Positions 26,906-35,708 of a DNA stretch of 64,000 nt are shown in pieces; position 1 is the first letter of the stretch, and each line of letters opens with the position of its first letter. The notes under the pieces were generated by a model that was not told the origin of the DNA, made no database searches, and saw only the letters and a program-made list of their open reading frames with translations. The stretch lies in NCBI RefSeq assembly GCF_006539825.1, contig NZ_BJNT01000014.1, forward strand, positions 1 through 64,000. The letters run 5' to 3'. The translations under genes were made by a program, and so were the position numbers. The DNA is from Corynebacterium variabile (GTDB lineage: Bacteria > Actinomycetota > Actinomycetes > Mycobacteriales > Mycobacteriaceae).

Positions 26906-29143
26906 ATGCTGGGATGGGATGACCCCCGGCCGCTGAGCCTGGTCATCACCCCCGACCGGGCACGCAGTCTCGCCGGGAAGCCGGGGCTGGCGACCATGGG
27001 GCAGGCGCTGATGAACTTCCCGGTCGCCTACGTCCACAGTTCCGGCACCGGCGCCTTCACCGATCATGGCGGAGTGCCCGGGGAGATGCCGGAGGAGGGC
27101 GACCGGTTCACCTGCCTCGCCGAGGTGCTCACCGCCCAGGTCCAGGACAACCGCGGCCGACGCGGACCCCGCGAGATCCTCCAGTTCACCTTCCGCGTGG
27201 CGGACACCGTCTTTTCCTCGGCCCTGTTCGGCAATGTCCGGATGCACCAGCCTTTCGTCACCCCGGGCGCGAAGCTCATGTTCTCCGGCACGCTCGGCAT
27301 CTGGCGCGACCAGTGGCAGCTGAAGAACCCCTCCTACATCACCCTTCATCCCGCCCCGACCCCCGACGGCCACCGTCGCACCGACGAGGAGTACGAGGCG
27401 GCCTTCGGCGCCTTCGGCCCGCTGGCCACCATCGTCGACGTCGCCGGGGGCATGCGCGCGGCCCAGAAGGTGCTCTCGCACCCGTGGCTGCCGACCTACC
27501 GGCGGCGTCCAGGCACCTCCACCGCCGAGGTCACCGCGGTGATGGACCATGTCCTCGCCGCGATGGGCGAGCCTTCCGAGATGCTCCCGCGGGTGCCCGG
27601 TGCCCCGGACTGGCCGCAGATCGAAGGGGCGCCCGTGCTCGATTTCGCCACCGCACTGCGCCAGGTCCACCGCCCCCCGGAGGATGGACCGGACGCCGCC
27701 CGCACCCGCCTGAAGTTCAACGAGGCGCTCGGTCTGCAGCTGGTCATGGCGCTGCGCCGGGCGGACTCCACCGCCCGCCACGCCCGGCCGGTCGTCCCCG
27801 TCGCGCCGGACTCGCGCTACACGGCCCTGATCGACCGGCTGCCCTACGATCTCACTGCTCCGCAGCAGGACGCCCTGTCGACCATCGGGGACGCCATGGC
27901 CGGGACCACTGACACCGTGACCCCGATGAGCATGCTGCTGCAGGGCGATGTCGGCTCCGGCAAGACTGTGGTGGCGCTGCTCGCGATGCTCCGCGTCGTC
28001 GATTCCGGGGCACAGTGCGCCTTCCTCGCCCCCACCGAGGTGCTCGCCGTCCAGCATGCCGGGACCCTCACCGGACTGCTCGAACGGATCGACGGACGGC
28101 AGGTGACCGTCACCCTGCTCACCGGGTCGATGACCGCCGCCGAGCGCAAGGCGGCCCTGCTCGACATCATCTCCGGGACCTCCGACATCGTCGTCGGCAC
28201 CCACGCGATCATCCAGGACAGCGTCGACTTCTTCGACCTGGGCATGGTCGTCGTCGATGAGCAGCACCGCTTCGGTGTGCGCCAGCGCGACAAGCTGCGG
28301 GAAAACGCGCCGGTCGAGCGCACCCCGCACCTGCTGGTCATGACCGCCACACCGATCCCGCGCACCGTCGCGATGACCATGTTCGGCGATCTGTCGGTCT
28401 GCACCCTCACCGGCTCTCCGTCAGGACGCGGCAAGGTCGACACCTTCGTCGTCCCCACGTTCAAGCGCAACTGGGTCGACCGGGTCTTCGCCGTGATCCG
28501 CGAACAGGTCGCCTCCGGGCACCGCGCCTTCATCGTCGTCCCCCGCATCGACGGAGAAGGCGGGGTCGACGACGTGGCCACACGGCTGGAGAGCGGCGTC
28601 CTCGCAGGTCTGAGGATCGGCCGGCTTCACGGGCGGATGGACAACAAGGCCGAGGTCATGGCGGACCTGGCGTCCGGCGAGATCGACGTCCTCGTCGCCA
28701 CCACCGTGGTCGAGGTCGGTGTCGACATCCCTGAGGCGACGGTGATGGTCGTCGTCGACGCGGAGAACTTCGGCGTCTCCCAGCTCCACCAGCTGCGCGG
28801 ACGTGTCGGCCGTGGCGCCGACAACTCCTGGTGCTTCCTGTGCACGGCGGTGCCGGAGGAGGAGGCGTCCTCCCGACGTCTGCAGTCCATCGCCGCGACC
28901 AGCGACGGCTTCGCACTGGCGGAGCTGGACCTGCGGACCCGGACCGAGGGCGACGTGCTGGGGGAGAGTCAGTCCGGTTCGCGGGCACGCCGGGTCACTC
29001 TGTTGTCACTGGCCGACGATGCCGTGGTGATCGAGGAGGCCCGCCGCTACGCCGAGGATCTCGTTGGCTACGACACCGCTCTGGCCAGGGCACTCGTCGC
29101 CGAGATCGCCGACGACGACCAGGAGTTCATCGAGCGGAGCTGA
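26906..29143 (+). CDS. recG: ATP-dependent DNA helicase RecG
   Basis: The 745-residue SF2 helicase remodels stalled forks and recombination intermediates. It has an N-terminal OB-type wedge domain (about 50-170), Walker A GDVGSGKTVVALLAM near 350, the DExH box VVVDEQHRFG near 450, TATPIPRT near 478 and motif VI QLRGRVGRG near 632. The ATG follows the DAK2 stop TAG without a gap. Neighbours suggest one long repair/metabolism transcript from thiL to rsmD. Confidence 0.95.
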   Translation: MLGWDDPRPLSLVITPDRARSLAGKPGLATMGQALMNFPVAYVHSSGTGAFTDHGGVPGEMPEEGDRFTCLAEVLTAQVQDNRGRRGPREILQFTFRVADTVFSSALFGNVRMHQPFVTPGAKLMFSGTLGIWRDQWQLKNPSYITLHPAPTPDGHRRTDEEYEAAFGAFGPLATIVDVAGGMRAAQKVLSHPWLPTYRRRPGTSTAEVTAVMDHVLAAMGEPSEMLPRVPGAPDWPQIEGAPVLDFATALRQVHRPPEDGPDAARTRLKFNEALGLQLVMALRRADSTARHARPVVPVAPDSRYTALIDRLPYDLTAPQQDALSTIGDAMAGTTDTVTPMSMLLQGDVGSGKTVVALLAMLRVVDSGAQCAFLAPTEVLAVQHAGTLTGLLERIDGRQVTVTLLTGSMTAAERKAALLDIISGTSDIVVGTHAIIQDSVDFFDLGMVVVDEQHRFGVRQRDKLRENAPVERTPHLLVMTATPIPRTVAMTMFGDLSVCTLTGSPSGRGKVDTFVVPTFKRNWVDRVFAVIREQVASGHRAFIVVPRIDGEGGVDDVATRLESGVLAGLRIGRLHGRMDNKAEVMADLASGEIDVLVATTVVEVGVDIPEATVMVVVDAENFGVSQLHQLRGRVGRGADNSWCFLCTAVPEEEASSRRLQSIAATSDGFALAELDLRTRTEGDVLGESQSGSRARRVTLLSLADDAVVIEEARRYAEDLVGYDTALARALVAEIADDDQEFIERS

Positions 29144-29193
29144 GCGTCCGGGCGCAGCTGCGGTCCCCGTCATGCCGTCCGCCCGGCGCCGAC

Positions 29194-29199
29194 TACACT
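29194..29199 (+). promoter_or_regulatory. -10 box for the biotinyl-domain gene
   Basis: TACACT ends 7 nt before the ATG at 29207, matching the leaderless pattern seen across this window. It would give the small gene and rsmD a promoter separate from recG. Confidence 0.55.
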
Positions 29200-29206
29200 G
29201 CGGGGC

Positions 29207-29422
29207 ATGGATATTTTCGCGCCCTTTGCCGGGCACGTCAGGTTCGAGGTGGAGGACGGGCAGGCTGTCGCCGCCGGTGACCGCCTCGCCGTGGTCGAGG
29301 CCGTCAAGGTGGAGGCCAACGTCGTCGCACCGGGTCCGGGCACCGCACGTCGCAGTGCGGTCGAGGACTTCACCGCCGTCGACGGGGGCGATCTCCTGCT
29401 GACCCTGGAGGAGCTCCAGTGA
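29207..29422 (+). CDS. Small stand-alone biotinyl/lipoyl-attachment domain protein
   Basis: The 71-residue protein is a single biotinyl-type hammerhead domain: APFAGHVRFEVEDGQ, then GDRLAVVEAVKVEANVVAP. The attachment lysine is kept, but the usual EAMKM reads EAVKV. Such short carriers accompany acyl-CoA or pyruvate carboxylases; no carboxylase lies in this window. The stop overlaps the rsmD start by 4 nt (GTGA). Whether it is modified by biotin ligase cannot be told from the sequence. Confidence 0.75.
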   Translation: MDIFAPFAGHVRFEVEDGQAVAAGDRLAVVEAVKVEANVVAPGPGTARRSAVEDFTAVDGGDLLLTLEELQ

Positions 29423-29991
29423 CCCGCATCATCTCCGGTAACGCCCGCGGCCGGAAGCTCAAGGTGCCGTCCGAGGGGACGCGGCCGACCTCCGACCGCG
29501 CCCGCGAGGGGCTCTTCTCCTCCCTGCAGGTGCGTTTCGGTTTCGACGGTGAGGTCGTCCTCGACCTCTTCGCCGGGTCCGGGGCGCTCGGCCTGGAGGC
29601 GGCATCCCGCGGGGCGGCGGAAGTGACCCTGGTCGACGACAACAACCGCGCCTGCGAGATCGCCCGCGCCAACGCTGTCGTGGTCGGACACCCCGCCACC
29701 CGCGTCGTCGAGGCCAAGGCCTCTGTCTTCCTCTCCGGTGCGCCGCGTGACCACTACACGATGGTGCTGGCCGACCCGCCCTACGAGCTTGCCGACGAGG
29801 CCGTCGACGAGATGGTCCGGGCGCTGATCCCGCTGCTGACGAAGGACGCCGTGGTCGTCGTCGAACGGCACGTCGACTCCGCCGAGGTCGACTGGCCCGA
29901 AGGATTCGAGACCACCGGGCAGAAGCTCAAGAAGCGCACCTTCGGCATCGCCCGGATGGACATGGCGATCTGGCGGGGCACCGGGGACTGA
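29419..29991 (+). CDS. rsmD: 16S rRNA (guanine(966)-N2)-methyltransferase
   Basis: The 190-residue SAM-dependent methyltransferase starts with the typical RIISGNARGRKLKVP. The SAM-binding motif VLDLFAGSGALGLEA is near residue 50, and the catalytic motif LADPPYEL is near 117. It methylates G966 of 16S rRNA. The GTG start overlaps the preceding stop. coaD, its common partner, lies about 1.2 kb downstream, separated here by a broken MFS gene. Confidence 0.95.
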   Translation: MTRIISGNARGRKLKVPSEGTRPTSDRAREGLFSSLQVRFGFDGEVVLDLFAGSGALGLEAASRGAAEVTLVDDNNRACEIARANAVVVGHPATRVVEAKASVFLSGAPRDHYTMVLADPPYELADEAVDEMVRALIPLLTKDAVVVVERHVDSAEVDWPEGFETTGQKLKKRTFGIARMDMAIWRGTGD

Positions 29992-30014
29992 GCGGACTGA
30001 GCGGACCGGGTGGA

Positions 30015-31196
30015 TTGAGTATCAGGTCGGCGAACGGCGGGGTGGCCGGCTCCCGCCTGCTCTTCGCCAGCAACGGGGCGCTCTACGCCTCACTGCTGCC
30101 CTGGTACCCCACACTGTCCGACGAACTGTCTCTCAGCTAGTCCCGGTTCGGACTGATCGTCTCCTGCTGTGCGGTCGGGTCGATCTGCTCCTCCGCGCTC
30201 CCGCCCCGGCTCATCGCACGGTGGGGACCGGTCCCGGTCTCGGTCGTGGGGACGGTGGTTCTCGCCGTGGCCGTCGCCGCCGTCGCCTGGTCGCCCTCAG
30301 GTACCTTCCTCGCCCTCGCACTGTTCGTCGTGGGCGTGGTAGACGCCGTCGTCGATGTCGGACAGAACGTCGCCGGAGTCCGTGCCCAGGATGCAGCCGG
30401 CCGGTCCGTCCTGTCCTCGATGCACGCCATGTGGAGCCTGGGTGGTGTCGCCGCCGGAGCACTGGCCACCGCATCGGCGGCGGCCGGTGTCGACATGCGG
30501 CTCCACCTGGCCGTCACGGCGGTGCCGGGAATTGCCGTGGCAGTTGTCGGTGGCCGGTGGATCGGGGAGCAGGCACCCGCTCCTGCCGAGGACGCCTCCC
30601 CGGGTGGCCCGCCCGTGCCCGGGCGCTGGCGCTCGGTCGCGGTCCTCGCCCTGCCGCTGGTGGCGGTCGCGCTCTGCGGCACCGTCGTCGAGGACGTCGC
30701 CAACAACTGGGCGGCGGTGTCCGGGGTGCAGTTGGCGGGACTGGACCTCGGCGTGGCCGGGGTGGCGTTCACCGTGGCCATCGGCAGCCAGTGCATCGGC
30801 CGATTCACCGGGGATCCGCTCATCAACCGGTACGGGACAGTCCGGGTCGCCCGCGTCGGTGGTGTGCTGATCGCGGCGGGCGGCGTCCTCATCGCCACCG
30901 CCGTCGGACCGCTGCCGCTGTTCCTCGGCTTCGCGCTGGCCGGCTACGGTACCGCGACCCTGGTGCCCAGTGCGCTGGGGGCGGCCGCCAGGTTCCCCGG
31001 GATCGGTCAGGGCGGTGGAGTGACCGTCGTCAGCTGGTTCATGCGCATCGGTTTCCTGGCCACCAGTCCCGTCGTCGGTGCACTCGCCGACGAGGTCGGA
31101 CTGCGCTGGGGGCTGGGGATCCTCGTGGCGTCCGGCGTCATCGTGGTGGCGGTGTGCGGGTACCTCGAACAGCACAGTGGGCGGCTCAGGCCGTAA
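30015..31196 (+). pseudogene. MFS transporter interrupted by an in-frame amber codon
   Basis: A single reading frame from about 30015 (TTG) or 30042 (GTG) to 31196 encodes an MFS-type protein with many hydrophobic segments. It is interrupted by TAG at 30138-30140. Upstream the frame reads SRLLFASNGALYASLLPWYPTL, split here for length as SRLLFASNGALY and ASLLPWYPTL. Downstream it continues SRFGLIVSCCAVGS and then a normal MFS pattern to GYLEQHSGRLRP. A CAG-to-TAG change would explain the break (expected LSLSQSRFGL). A shorter product from GTG 30234 or ATG-like codons near 30246 would lack the first membrane helices. No clear promoter is seen; it may be read from rsmD. Confidence 0.75.
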
Positions 31197-31199
31197 AAT
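31194..31199 (+). promoter_or_regulatory. coaD leaderless -10 box, overlapping the MFS stop codon
   Basis: TAAAAT begins with the TAA stop of the preceding frame and ends 7 nt before the coaD ATG. Confidence 0.65.
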
Positions 31200-31206
31200 G
31201 CGGTCC

Positions 31207-31695
31207 ATGCGAGTCTGCTGCCCCGGGTCCTTCGACCCCGTCACCAACGGTCACATCAACATCTTCACCCGCGCTGCGCGGATGTTCGACGAGGTCACCG
31301 TGCTGGTGACCTACAACCCGAACAAATCCGGGCTCTTCGACGCCGACGAGCGCATCGCGCTGATCCGGGAGGCACTGGACGCCACCGGTCTTCCCGAGGC
31401 AGAGAAGATCACCATCGACACCTGGGACAGTCTGCTGGTCGACTACCTCAGTGAGCACGATATCCCGGCCCTGGTGAAGGGGCTGCGCAGCTCCCTGGAC
31501 TACGAGTACGAGCTGCCGATGGCCCAAATGAACCAGCGGCTCACCGGGGTGGAGACGTTCTTCCTGCTCACCGACCCGGAGTACGGCTACGTCTCCTCGA
31601 CGATCTGCAAGGAGGTCGCGAAGTACGGCGGTGACGTCAACGGTCTGCTGCCGGAGAATGTCGCCGAGGCCGTGCTCGCCAAGTACCGGGGGTAG
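31207..31695 (+). CDS. coaD: Phosphopantetheine adenylyltransferase
   Basis: The 162-residue nucleotidyltransferase carries out the fourth step of coenzyme A synthesis. CCPGSFDPVTNGHINIF gives the T/HxGH motif near residue 14, and LVKGLRSSLDYEYELPMAQMN (split: LVKGLRSS, DYEYELPMAQMN) is the conserved central block. The TDPEYGYVSSTICKEVA region near the C-terminus is also typical. ATG 31207 follows TAAAAT by 7 nt, and the length matches the family. Confidence 0.96.
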   Translation: MRVCCPGSFDPVTNGHINIFTRAARMFDEVTVLVTYNPNKSGLFDADERIALIREALDATGLPEAEKITIDTWDSLLVDYLSEHDIPALVKGLRSSLDYEYELPMAQMNQRLTGVETFFLLTDPEYGYVSSTICKEVAKYGGDVNGLLPENVAEAVLAKYRG

Positions 31696-31779
31696 CGGCC
31701 GGGTCGGTGGCCGCTCAAAAGTCCGTGTCCCGCGTGTCACATCCGTAACATCGCGGCGGTTTCTGGCATGCTGGCTGTC

Positions 31780-32544
31780 ATGTACAAGACTTTCGAGGGC
31801 CTCGACGATCTGCAGACACTGGTGGAACAGGCCTATGGAGTCCCCATGTCGGGGAACTGCATGGTCAACCGCTCCAGTGCCATCGATCTGCTCGACATGG
31901 TCCGGCACTCCATCCCCGGTGACCTGGATGATGCCCAGGATGTTCTTGACCGGGAGGACGCGATCCTCTCCGAGGCAGAGACCAAGGCGAGCACCCTCGT
32001 CTCCGATGCGGAGGAGGAGAGCGAGCGCATCGTCACGGACGCCCGGAACCAGGCGGCAGACACCCTGGCGGACGCGGAGGAGCGGGCGAATGCCACCGTC
32101 TCCGACGCTGAGGCGCAGGCGGTGCGTCTGGAGGAGGACGCCCGCCGCGAGTACCAGGAGACCACCGCCCGTGCCGAGGCGGAGAAGACCCGCCTGGTGG
32201 ACGAGGGGAACAACCTCTACGACCGTGCGGTCAACGAAGGTATCGCCGAGCAGCGTCGACTGGTCAGCGAGTCCGAGGTCGTCCGCGAGGCCGAGGCAGA
32301 GGCCCGCCGGATCATCGAGTCCGCGCACGCCGACTCCGACCGGCTGCGCCGCGAGTGCGACCAGTACGTCGACAGCACGCTGGCCCAGTTCGAGGAGTCC
32401 CTCAACGGATCGCTGCGTACCGTGTCCCGCGACCGCTCCGCACTGCGCAAGGGTGCGGGTGTCTCCGGCAACCGGTACCCGCGCGATCAGCGGGAGGGCC
32501 GTGAGCAGCGCGAGAGCCGCAACGACTGGGGCGAGCGCGGCTGA
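31780..32544 (+). CDS. sepIVA: DivIVA-like coiled-coil protein, SepIVA homologue
   Basis: The 254-residue cytosolic protein has a short N-terminal domain (YKTFEGLDDLQTLVEQAYGVP, split: YKTFEGLDDL, QTLVEQAYGVP). A long heptad-rich coiled coil covers about 55-220, rich in Glu/Ala/Arg, and the tail is basic and Arg/Gln-rich. The neighbours DUF177-rnc-mutM match the place of Rv2927c (SepIVA), a mycobacterial septation and elongation factor. The name rests on synteny and architecture, not on motif proof. ATG 31780 is preceded 7 nt upstream by CATGCT, a weak variant of the local -10 pattern. Confidence 0.75.
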   Translation: MYKTFEGLDDLQTLVEQAYGVPMSGNCMVNRSSAIDLLDMVRHSIPGDLDDAQDVLDREDAILSEAETKASTLVSDAEEESERIVTDARNQAADTLADAEERANATVSDAEAQAVRLEEDARREYQETTARAEAEKTRLVDEGNNLYDRAVNEGIAEQRRLVSESEVVREAEAEARRIIESAHADSDRLRRECDQYVDSTLAQFEESLNGSLRTVSRDRSALRKGAGVSGNRYPRDQREGREQRESRNDWGERG

Positions 32545-32582
32545 TTCGCCCCACCTGACCTGATAAGGGTAAGAATGACACG

Positions 32583-33179
32583 GTGAGTACGAATCCCTTC
32601 CAGCTTGAAGTCCGCGAGGTTCTCCGGTCCACCGGAATGCCTCAGCATCTGACCACCACCGGCCCCGCACCGGTCCGTCTCGGCGGTGAGATGCTCGGTG
32701 TCGCCGAGGGATCTCCGATCGAGGTCGACGCCGACGTGTCGAATCTGGGGGAGTCCCTGCTGGTGGACGCCACCGTCCACGGCCGGGCCACCGGCCAGTG
32801 CTCCCGCTGTCTGGCGGAGCTCGATGAGCCGCTGTCGGTACGCATCAGCGATGTCTTCGGCATCAACGCCGACTTCATCACCCGTGACGGTGTCGCCGGG
32901 GGCGAGACCGGGGACGACGACGATTTCGAGCCGCTGCTCGTCCAGGATGACATGGTCGACATCACCCAGCTGGTGCTCGATGAGGTGGGGCTGAACCTGC
33001 CGTTCAACCCGGTGTGTGAGGACTACGGCCACGAGTGCGCCGACGACATCCCCGCCCCCGACGGCATCTCCGAGGAGCAGGAGCCGGCCCCGGACGCCCG
33101 GTGGGCGGGTCTGGCCGGCAAGCTCGACGAGATCGCCGACGAGGCGGACTCCGACGACAGTGAAGACGGGAAGAACTGA
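32583..33179 (+). CDS. DUF177 (YceD) family protein
   Basis: The 198-residue protein has the DUF177 signature with two cysteine pairs: GQCSRCLAEL near 78 and NPVCEDYGHEC near 140. A Asp/Glu-rich tail ends DSDDSEDGKN. In many bacteria this protein sits before rpmF and is linked to 23S rRNA processing; in actinobacteria it is next to rnc. The GTG start is uncertain. Its stop overlaps the rnc start (TGATG), so the two are translationally coupled. Confidence 0.88.
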   Translation: MSTNPFQLEVREVLRSTGMPQHLTTTGPAPVRLGGEMLGVAEGSPIEVDADVSNLGESLLVDATVHGRATGQCSRCLAELDEPLSVRISDVFGINADFITRDGVAGGETGDDDDFEPLLVQDDMVDITQLVLDEVGLNLPFNPVCEDYGHECADDIPAPDGISEEQEPAPDARWAGLAGKLDEIADEADSDDSEDGKN

Positions 33180-33922
33180 TGTCGCGCAAACGTCGCCTGA
33201 CCGGAGAAGCCGCACTGGAGGCCGCCTTCTCGAAGACCGACCACACCCCACTGCTCGAGGCGTGGGGCGTGGAACTGTCCGACGGTATGCTGCGTCTGGC
33301 CCTGTCGCACCGTTCCTTCGCCAACGAGAACGGCAACCTGCCGAACAATGAGCGGCTCGAGTTCCTCGGGGACGCCGTCCTCGGCCTCTCCGTCGCCGAG
33401 CAGCTCTACCGGCAGTTCCCGGACCGCTCCGAGTCGGACATCTCGAAGATGCGTGCCGGTGTGGTCAACATGTACGCCCTGGCCGAGGTCGCCCGGGAGC
33501 TGGGGATGGGTGGGAACATCCTGCTCGGCCGCGGTGAGGAGATGACCGGCGGTGCCGACAAGCACTCCATCCTCGCGGACTCGGTGGAGGCCATGCTCGG
33601 TGCGATCTACCTGGAGTGCGGCTTCGAGGTCGCCCGTGCCACGGTGCTGCGTATCTTCGAGCGCAAGATCACCACGGCCCCGTCCACCGGTCTCACCATG
33701 GACTGGAAGACCGTGCTGATGGAGAAGATGTCCGACCTGAAGATCTCCGGGGACCCGGTGTACGCGTCCGACGTCAAGGGACCGGACCACGACCAGACCT
33801 TCAGTGCGACCGTCTCCTTCGACGGTGAGGTGCGCGGTACGGGGACCGGGCACACGAAGAAGGAGGCGGAGCACCACGCCGCCCGTGAGGCCTACCGCAC
33901 GCTCAGTGGCCTGAACGGCTGA
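33179..33922 (+). CDS. rnc: Ribonuclease III
   Basis: The 247-residue enzyme cleaves double-stranded RNA in rRNA and mRNA maturation. The catalytic signature NNERLEFLGDAVLGL is near residue 60, and the second acidic cluster is ADSVEAMLGAIYLE near 125-140. A C-terminal dsRNA-binding domain covers about 170-245 (GTGHTKKEAEHHAAREAY). The ATG overlaps the DUF177 stop by one base, and mutM follows after 7 nt. Confidence 0.96.
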   Translation: MSRKRRLTGEAALEAAFSKTDHTPLLEAWGVELSDGMLRLALSHRSFANENGNLPNNERLEFLGDAVLGLSVAEQLYRQFPDRSESDISKMRAGVVNMYALAEVARELGMGGNILLGRGEEMTGGADKHSILADSVEAMLGAIYLECGFEVARATVLRIFERKITTAPSTGLTMDWKTVLMEKMSDLKISGDPVYASDVKGPDHDQTFSATVSFDGEVRGTGTGHTKKEAEHHAAREAYRTLSGLNG

Positions 33923-33929
33923 GCCGCCG

Positions 33930-34802
33930 GTGCCCGAGCTTCCTGAGGTCGAGGTTGTGCGCCGCGGCCTGGCGGAGCACATCACCGGTGCGACCATCGT
34001 CGGTACCGAGGTGCTGCACCCGCGCGCGGTGCGTGGCCAGCCCGGCGGTGCCGCGGCCCTGGAAGCGGGTCTGGAGGACGCCAGGATCACTGCCCTCCGG
34101 CGGCGGGGCAAGTACCTCTGGATCGACCTGGAGTACCCACGCGGTGGCCAGGGTTCAGGGCAGAGTTCAGGACGCTGCCTCCTGGTCCACCTCGGGATGT
34201 CCGGGCAGATGCTGCTCGGCGAGCCGGGGCAGGTGACCTCACCGCATCTACGGATCCGGTCACTGCTGGTCACCGACACCGGGAGAGAACTGGAACTCAG
34301 TTTCGTCGACCAGCGCACCTTCGGACGCTGGGAGGTCACCGCTCCGGGGGTGACCGATCCGGTGCCGCATATCGCCGTGGACCCGCTGGACGCTGCGTTC
34401 GACGCCGCGCACACCGCCCGTGTCATCCGGAAGAAGCGCTCCGAGATCAAGCGCGTCCTGCTGGACCAGACCGTGGTCTCCGGGATCGGGAACATCTACG
34501 CCGACGAGGCGCTGTGGGCGGCACAGGTCCACCCACGGAAGAAGGCCACCGCGATGCGTCAGACCGATGTGATGTCCCTGCTGGACGCCGCGACGGAGGT
34601 CATGACCCGTGCCCTGGCCGCCGGCGGGACCACCTTCGACGACCTCTACGTCAACGTCAACGGGGCGTCCGGGTACTTCTCCCGGTCGCTCAACGTCTAC
34701 GGCCGCGAGGGGGAACCCTGCCCACGGTGCGGCACGCCCGTCGTCCGGGAACAGTGGACCAACCGGTCCTCGCACTTCTGCCCGGAGTGCCAGCGGCGCT
34801 GA
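33930..34802 (+). CDS. mutM: Formamidopyrimidine-DNA glycosylase
   Basis: The 290-residue bifunctional glycosylase/AP lyase removes 8-oxoguanine and formamidopyrimidines. The catalytic N-terminal proline and glutamate are in PELPEVEVVRRGL directly after the GTG start codon. The helix-two-turn-helix lies near VVSGIGNIYADEAL (about 185), and the C-terminal zinc finger is CPRCGTPV...CPEC near 265-287. It is co-directional with rnc and probably in the same transcript. Confidence 0.96.
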   Translation: MPELPEVEVVRRGLAEHITGATIVGTEVLHPRAVRGQPGGAAALEAGLEDARITALRRRGKYLWIDLEYPRGGQGSGQSSGRCLLVHLGMSGQMLLGEPGQVTSPHLRIRSLLVTDTGRELELSFVDQRTFGRWEVTAPGVTDPVPHIAVDPLDAAFDAAHTARVIRKKRSEIKRVLLDQTVVSGIGNIYADEALWAAQVHPRKKATAMRQTDVMSLLDAATEVMTRALAAGGTTFDDLYVNVNGASGYFSRSLNVYGREGEPCPRCGTPVVREQWTNRSSHFCPECQRR

Positions 34803-34809
34803 GCCGCAG

Positions 34810-35250
34810 TTAGTCGAAGAACACCGAGCCGTCGTCGGCGATGTGCCAGCCCGGGTTGTGGGCGATCTCCCAGATGACGCCGTTCGGGTCTGCCGCGTGG
34901 CCGTGGAAGACTCCGCCGAAGGCGCCCTCCTGTGCCGGCATGAGGATCGTTCCACCTGCCGCCTCGAATGCGGTGAGCGTTTCCGTGACACTGTCCCGGT
35001 CAGGCACATTGCGGGCCAGTGTGACGCCGCTGACGGCACTGCCACCGCCGCCCTCCCGGTCACGGAGAAGATCCTCGTCGAACTTCCCGGCATCGAACAG
35101 TCCGAGCAGCAGCCCCGGGGCGATCTGGAAGAAGATGATCTCGCCCGGCTCGTCATGTGCCATGGGCCATCCCAGCCCATCGTGGTAGAACCTCCGTGCC
35201 GCGTCGAGGTCGGGAGTTGCGAGCGTGAGGAAGTGCAGGCGTGGTTCCAT
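34810..35250 (-). CDS. VOC-family (glyoxalase-like) protein
   Basis: The 146-residue protein has two beta-alpha-beta-beta-beta modules: [20 protein letters not shown] near residue 5 and [28 protein letters not shown] near 100 (in two pieces). Typical VOC metal ligands would be His and Glu in these strands. Superfamily members act as glyoxalases, dioxygenases or resistance proteins; no substrate is implied. The ATG at 35250 is preceded by CAGACT six bases upstream, a variant of the leaderless box. It converges on mutM with 7 bp between stops. Confidence 0.8.
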   Translation of the reverse strand: MEPRLHFLTLATPDLDAARRFYHDGLGWPMAHDEPGEIIFFQIAPGLLLGLFDAGKFDEDLLRDREGGGGSAVSGVTLARNVPDRDSVTETLTAFEAAGGTILMPAQEGAFGGVFHGHAADPNGVIWEIAHNPGWHIADDGSVFFD

Positions 35251-35334
35251 GGACCGAGTCTGACAGGTGCCTGTCCCGGTGCCAACCACCCGGCGAATCT
35301 CTTCCGGGGCTCCGGCAGTGGTAGGAGGCGCCGG

Positions 35335-35649
35335 TCAGCTGACGAGCTTCAGCCCGATCACGCCGCCGATGATGACCGTGAGGAACAGGATCCGCAGTGC
35401 AGTGACCGGTTCTTCGCCGGTCGTCATCGCCCAGGCCACGGTGCACACTGCACCGACCGCCACCCATACCGCGTAGGCGGTGCCGGTCGGCAGATCCCGC
35501 ATCGACCACGCGAGACCGCCCATGCTGACGACCAGTGCGGAGAAGAACACGACAGTCGGCCAGAGGCGGGAGAGTCCGTCGGAACGCCCGAGCGCGGTCG
35601 CCCAGACCGCCTCGAAGACACCGGAGACAACGAGAATGAACCATGACAT
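35335..35649 (-). CDS. sugE: SMR-family guanidinium exporter (SugE/Gdx)
   Basis: The 104-residue small multidrug resistance protein has four membrane helices. The essential Glu is in VSGVFEAVWATALGRSDG near residue 14, and the Gdx-type segment is GTAYAVWVAVGAV near 57. The Gdx subgroup exports guanidinium in exchange for protons, in the membrane as a dual-topology dimer. Assignment to this subgroup is strongly supported by the guanidine-III riboswitch immediately upstream. The ATG at 35649 is 11 nt after the AAAGG held in a predicted hairpin. Confidence 0.93.
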   Translation of the reverse strand: MSWFILVVSGVFEAVWATALGRSDGLSRLWPTVVFFSALVVSMGGLAWSMRDLPTGTAYAVWVAVGAVCTVAWAMTTGEEPVTALRILFLTVIIGGVIGLKLVS

Positions 35650-35653
35650 GGCA

Positions 35654-35671
35654 GCCACGACCTTTCGTGGC
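35654..35671 (-). promoter_or_regulatory. Shine-Dalgarno-sequestering hairpin of sugE
   Basis: On the minus strand GCCACGA (35671-35665) and TCGTGGC (35660-35654) form a perfect 7-bp stem with loop AAGG, so the AAAGG ribosome-binding site is hidden. Bases 35671-35669 also belong to the 3' strand of the aptamer's P2-like stem. Ligand binding would therefore compete with this hairpin and expose the site, an ON switch. Confidence 0.7.
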
Positions 35672-35708
35672 CGTCTTGTCGTCGTCCGGGTACGGCTCCC
35701 TCGTCCGG
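35669..35708 (-). ncRNA. Guanidine-III (ykkC-III) riboswitch aptamer
   Basis: Read on the minus strand from 35708, the segments CCGGACGAGG, GCCGTACCCGG and GACAAGACGGC occur in the order and spacing I remember for the guanidine-III riboswitch, including the Thermobifida example used for the crystal structure. The 5' CCGG can pair with CCGG of ACCCGG to form the pseudoknot, and GCCGT pairs with ACGGC. It sits 20 nt before sugE, the family's usual target. Confidence 0.9.
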
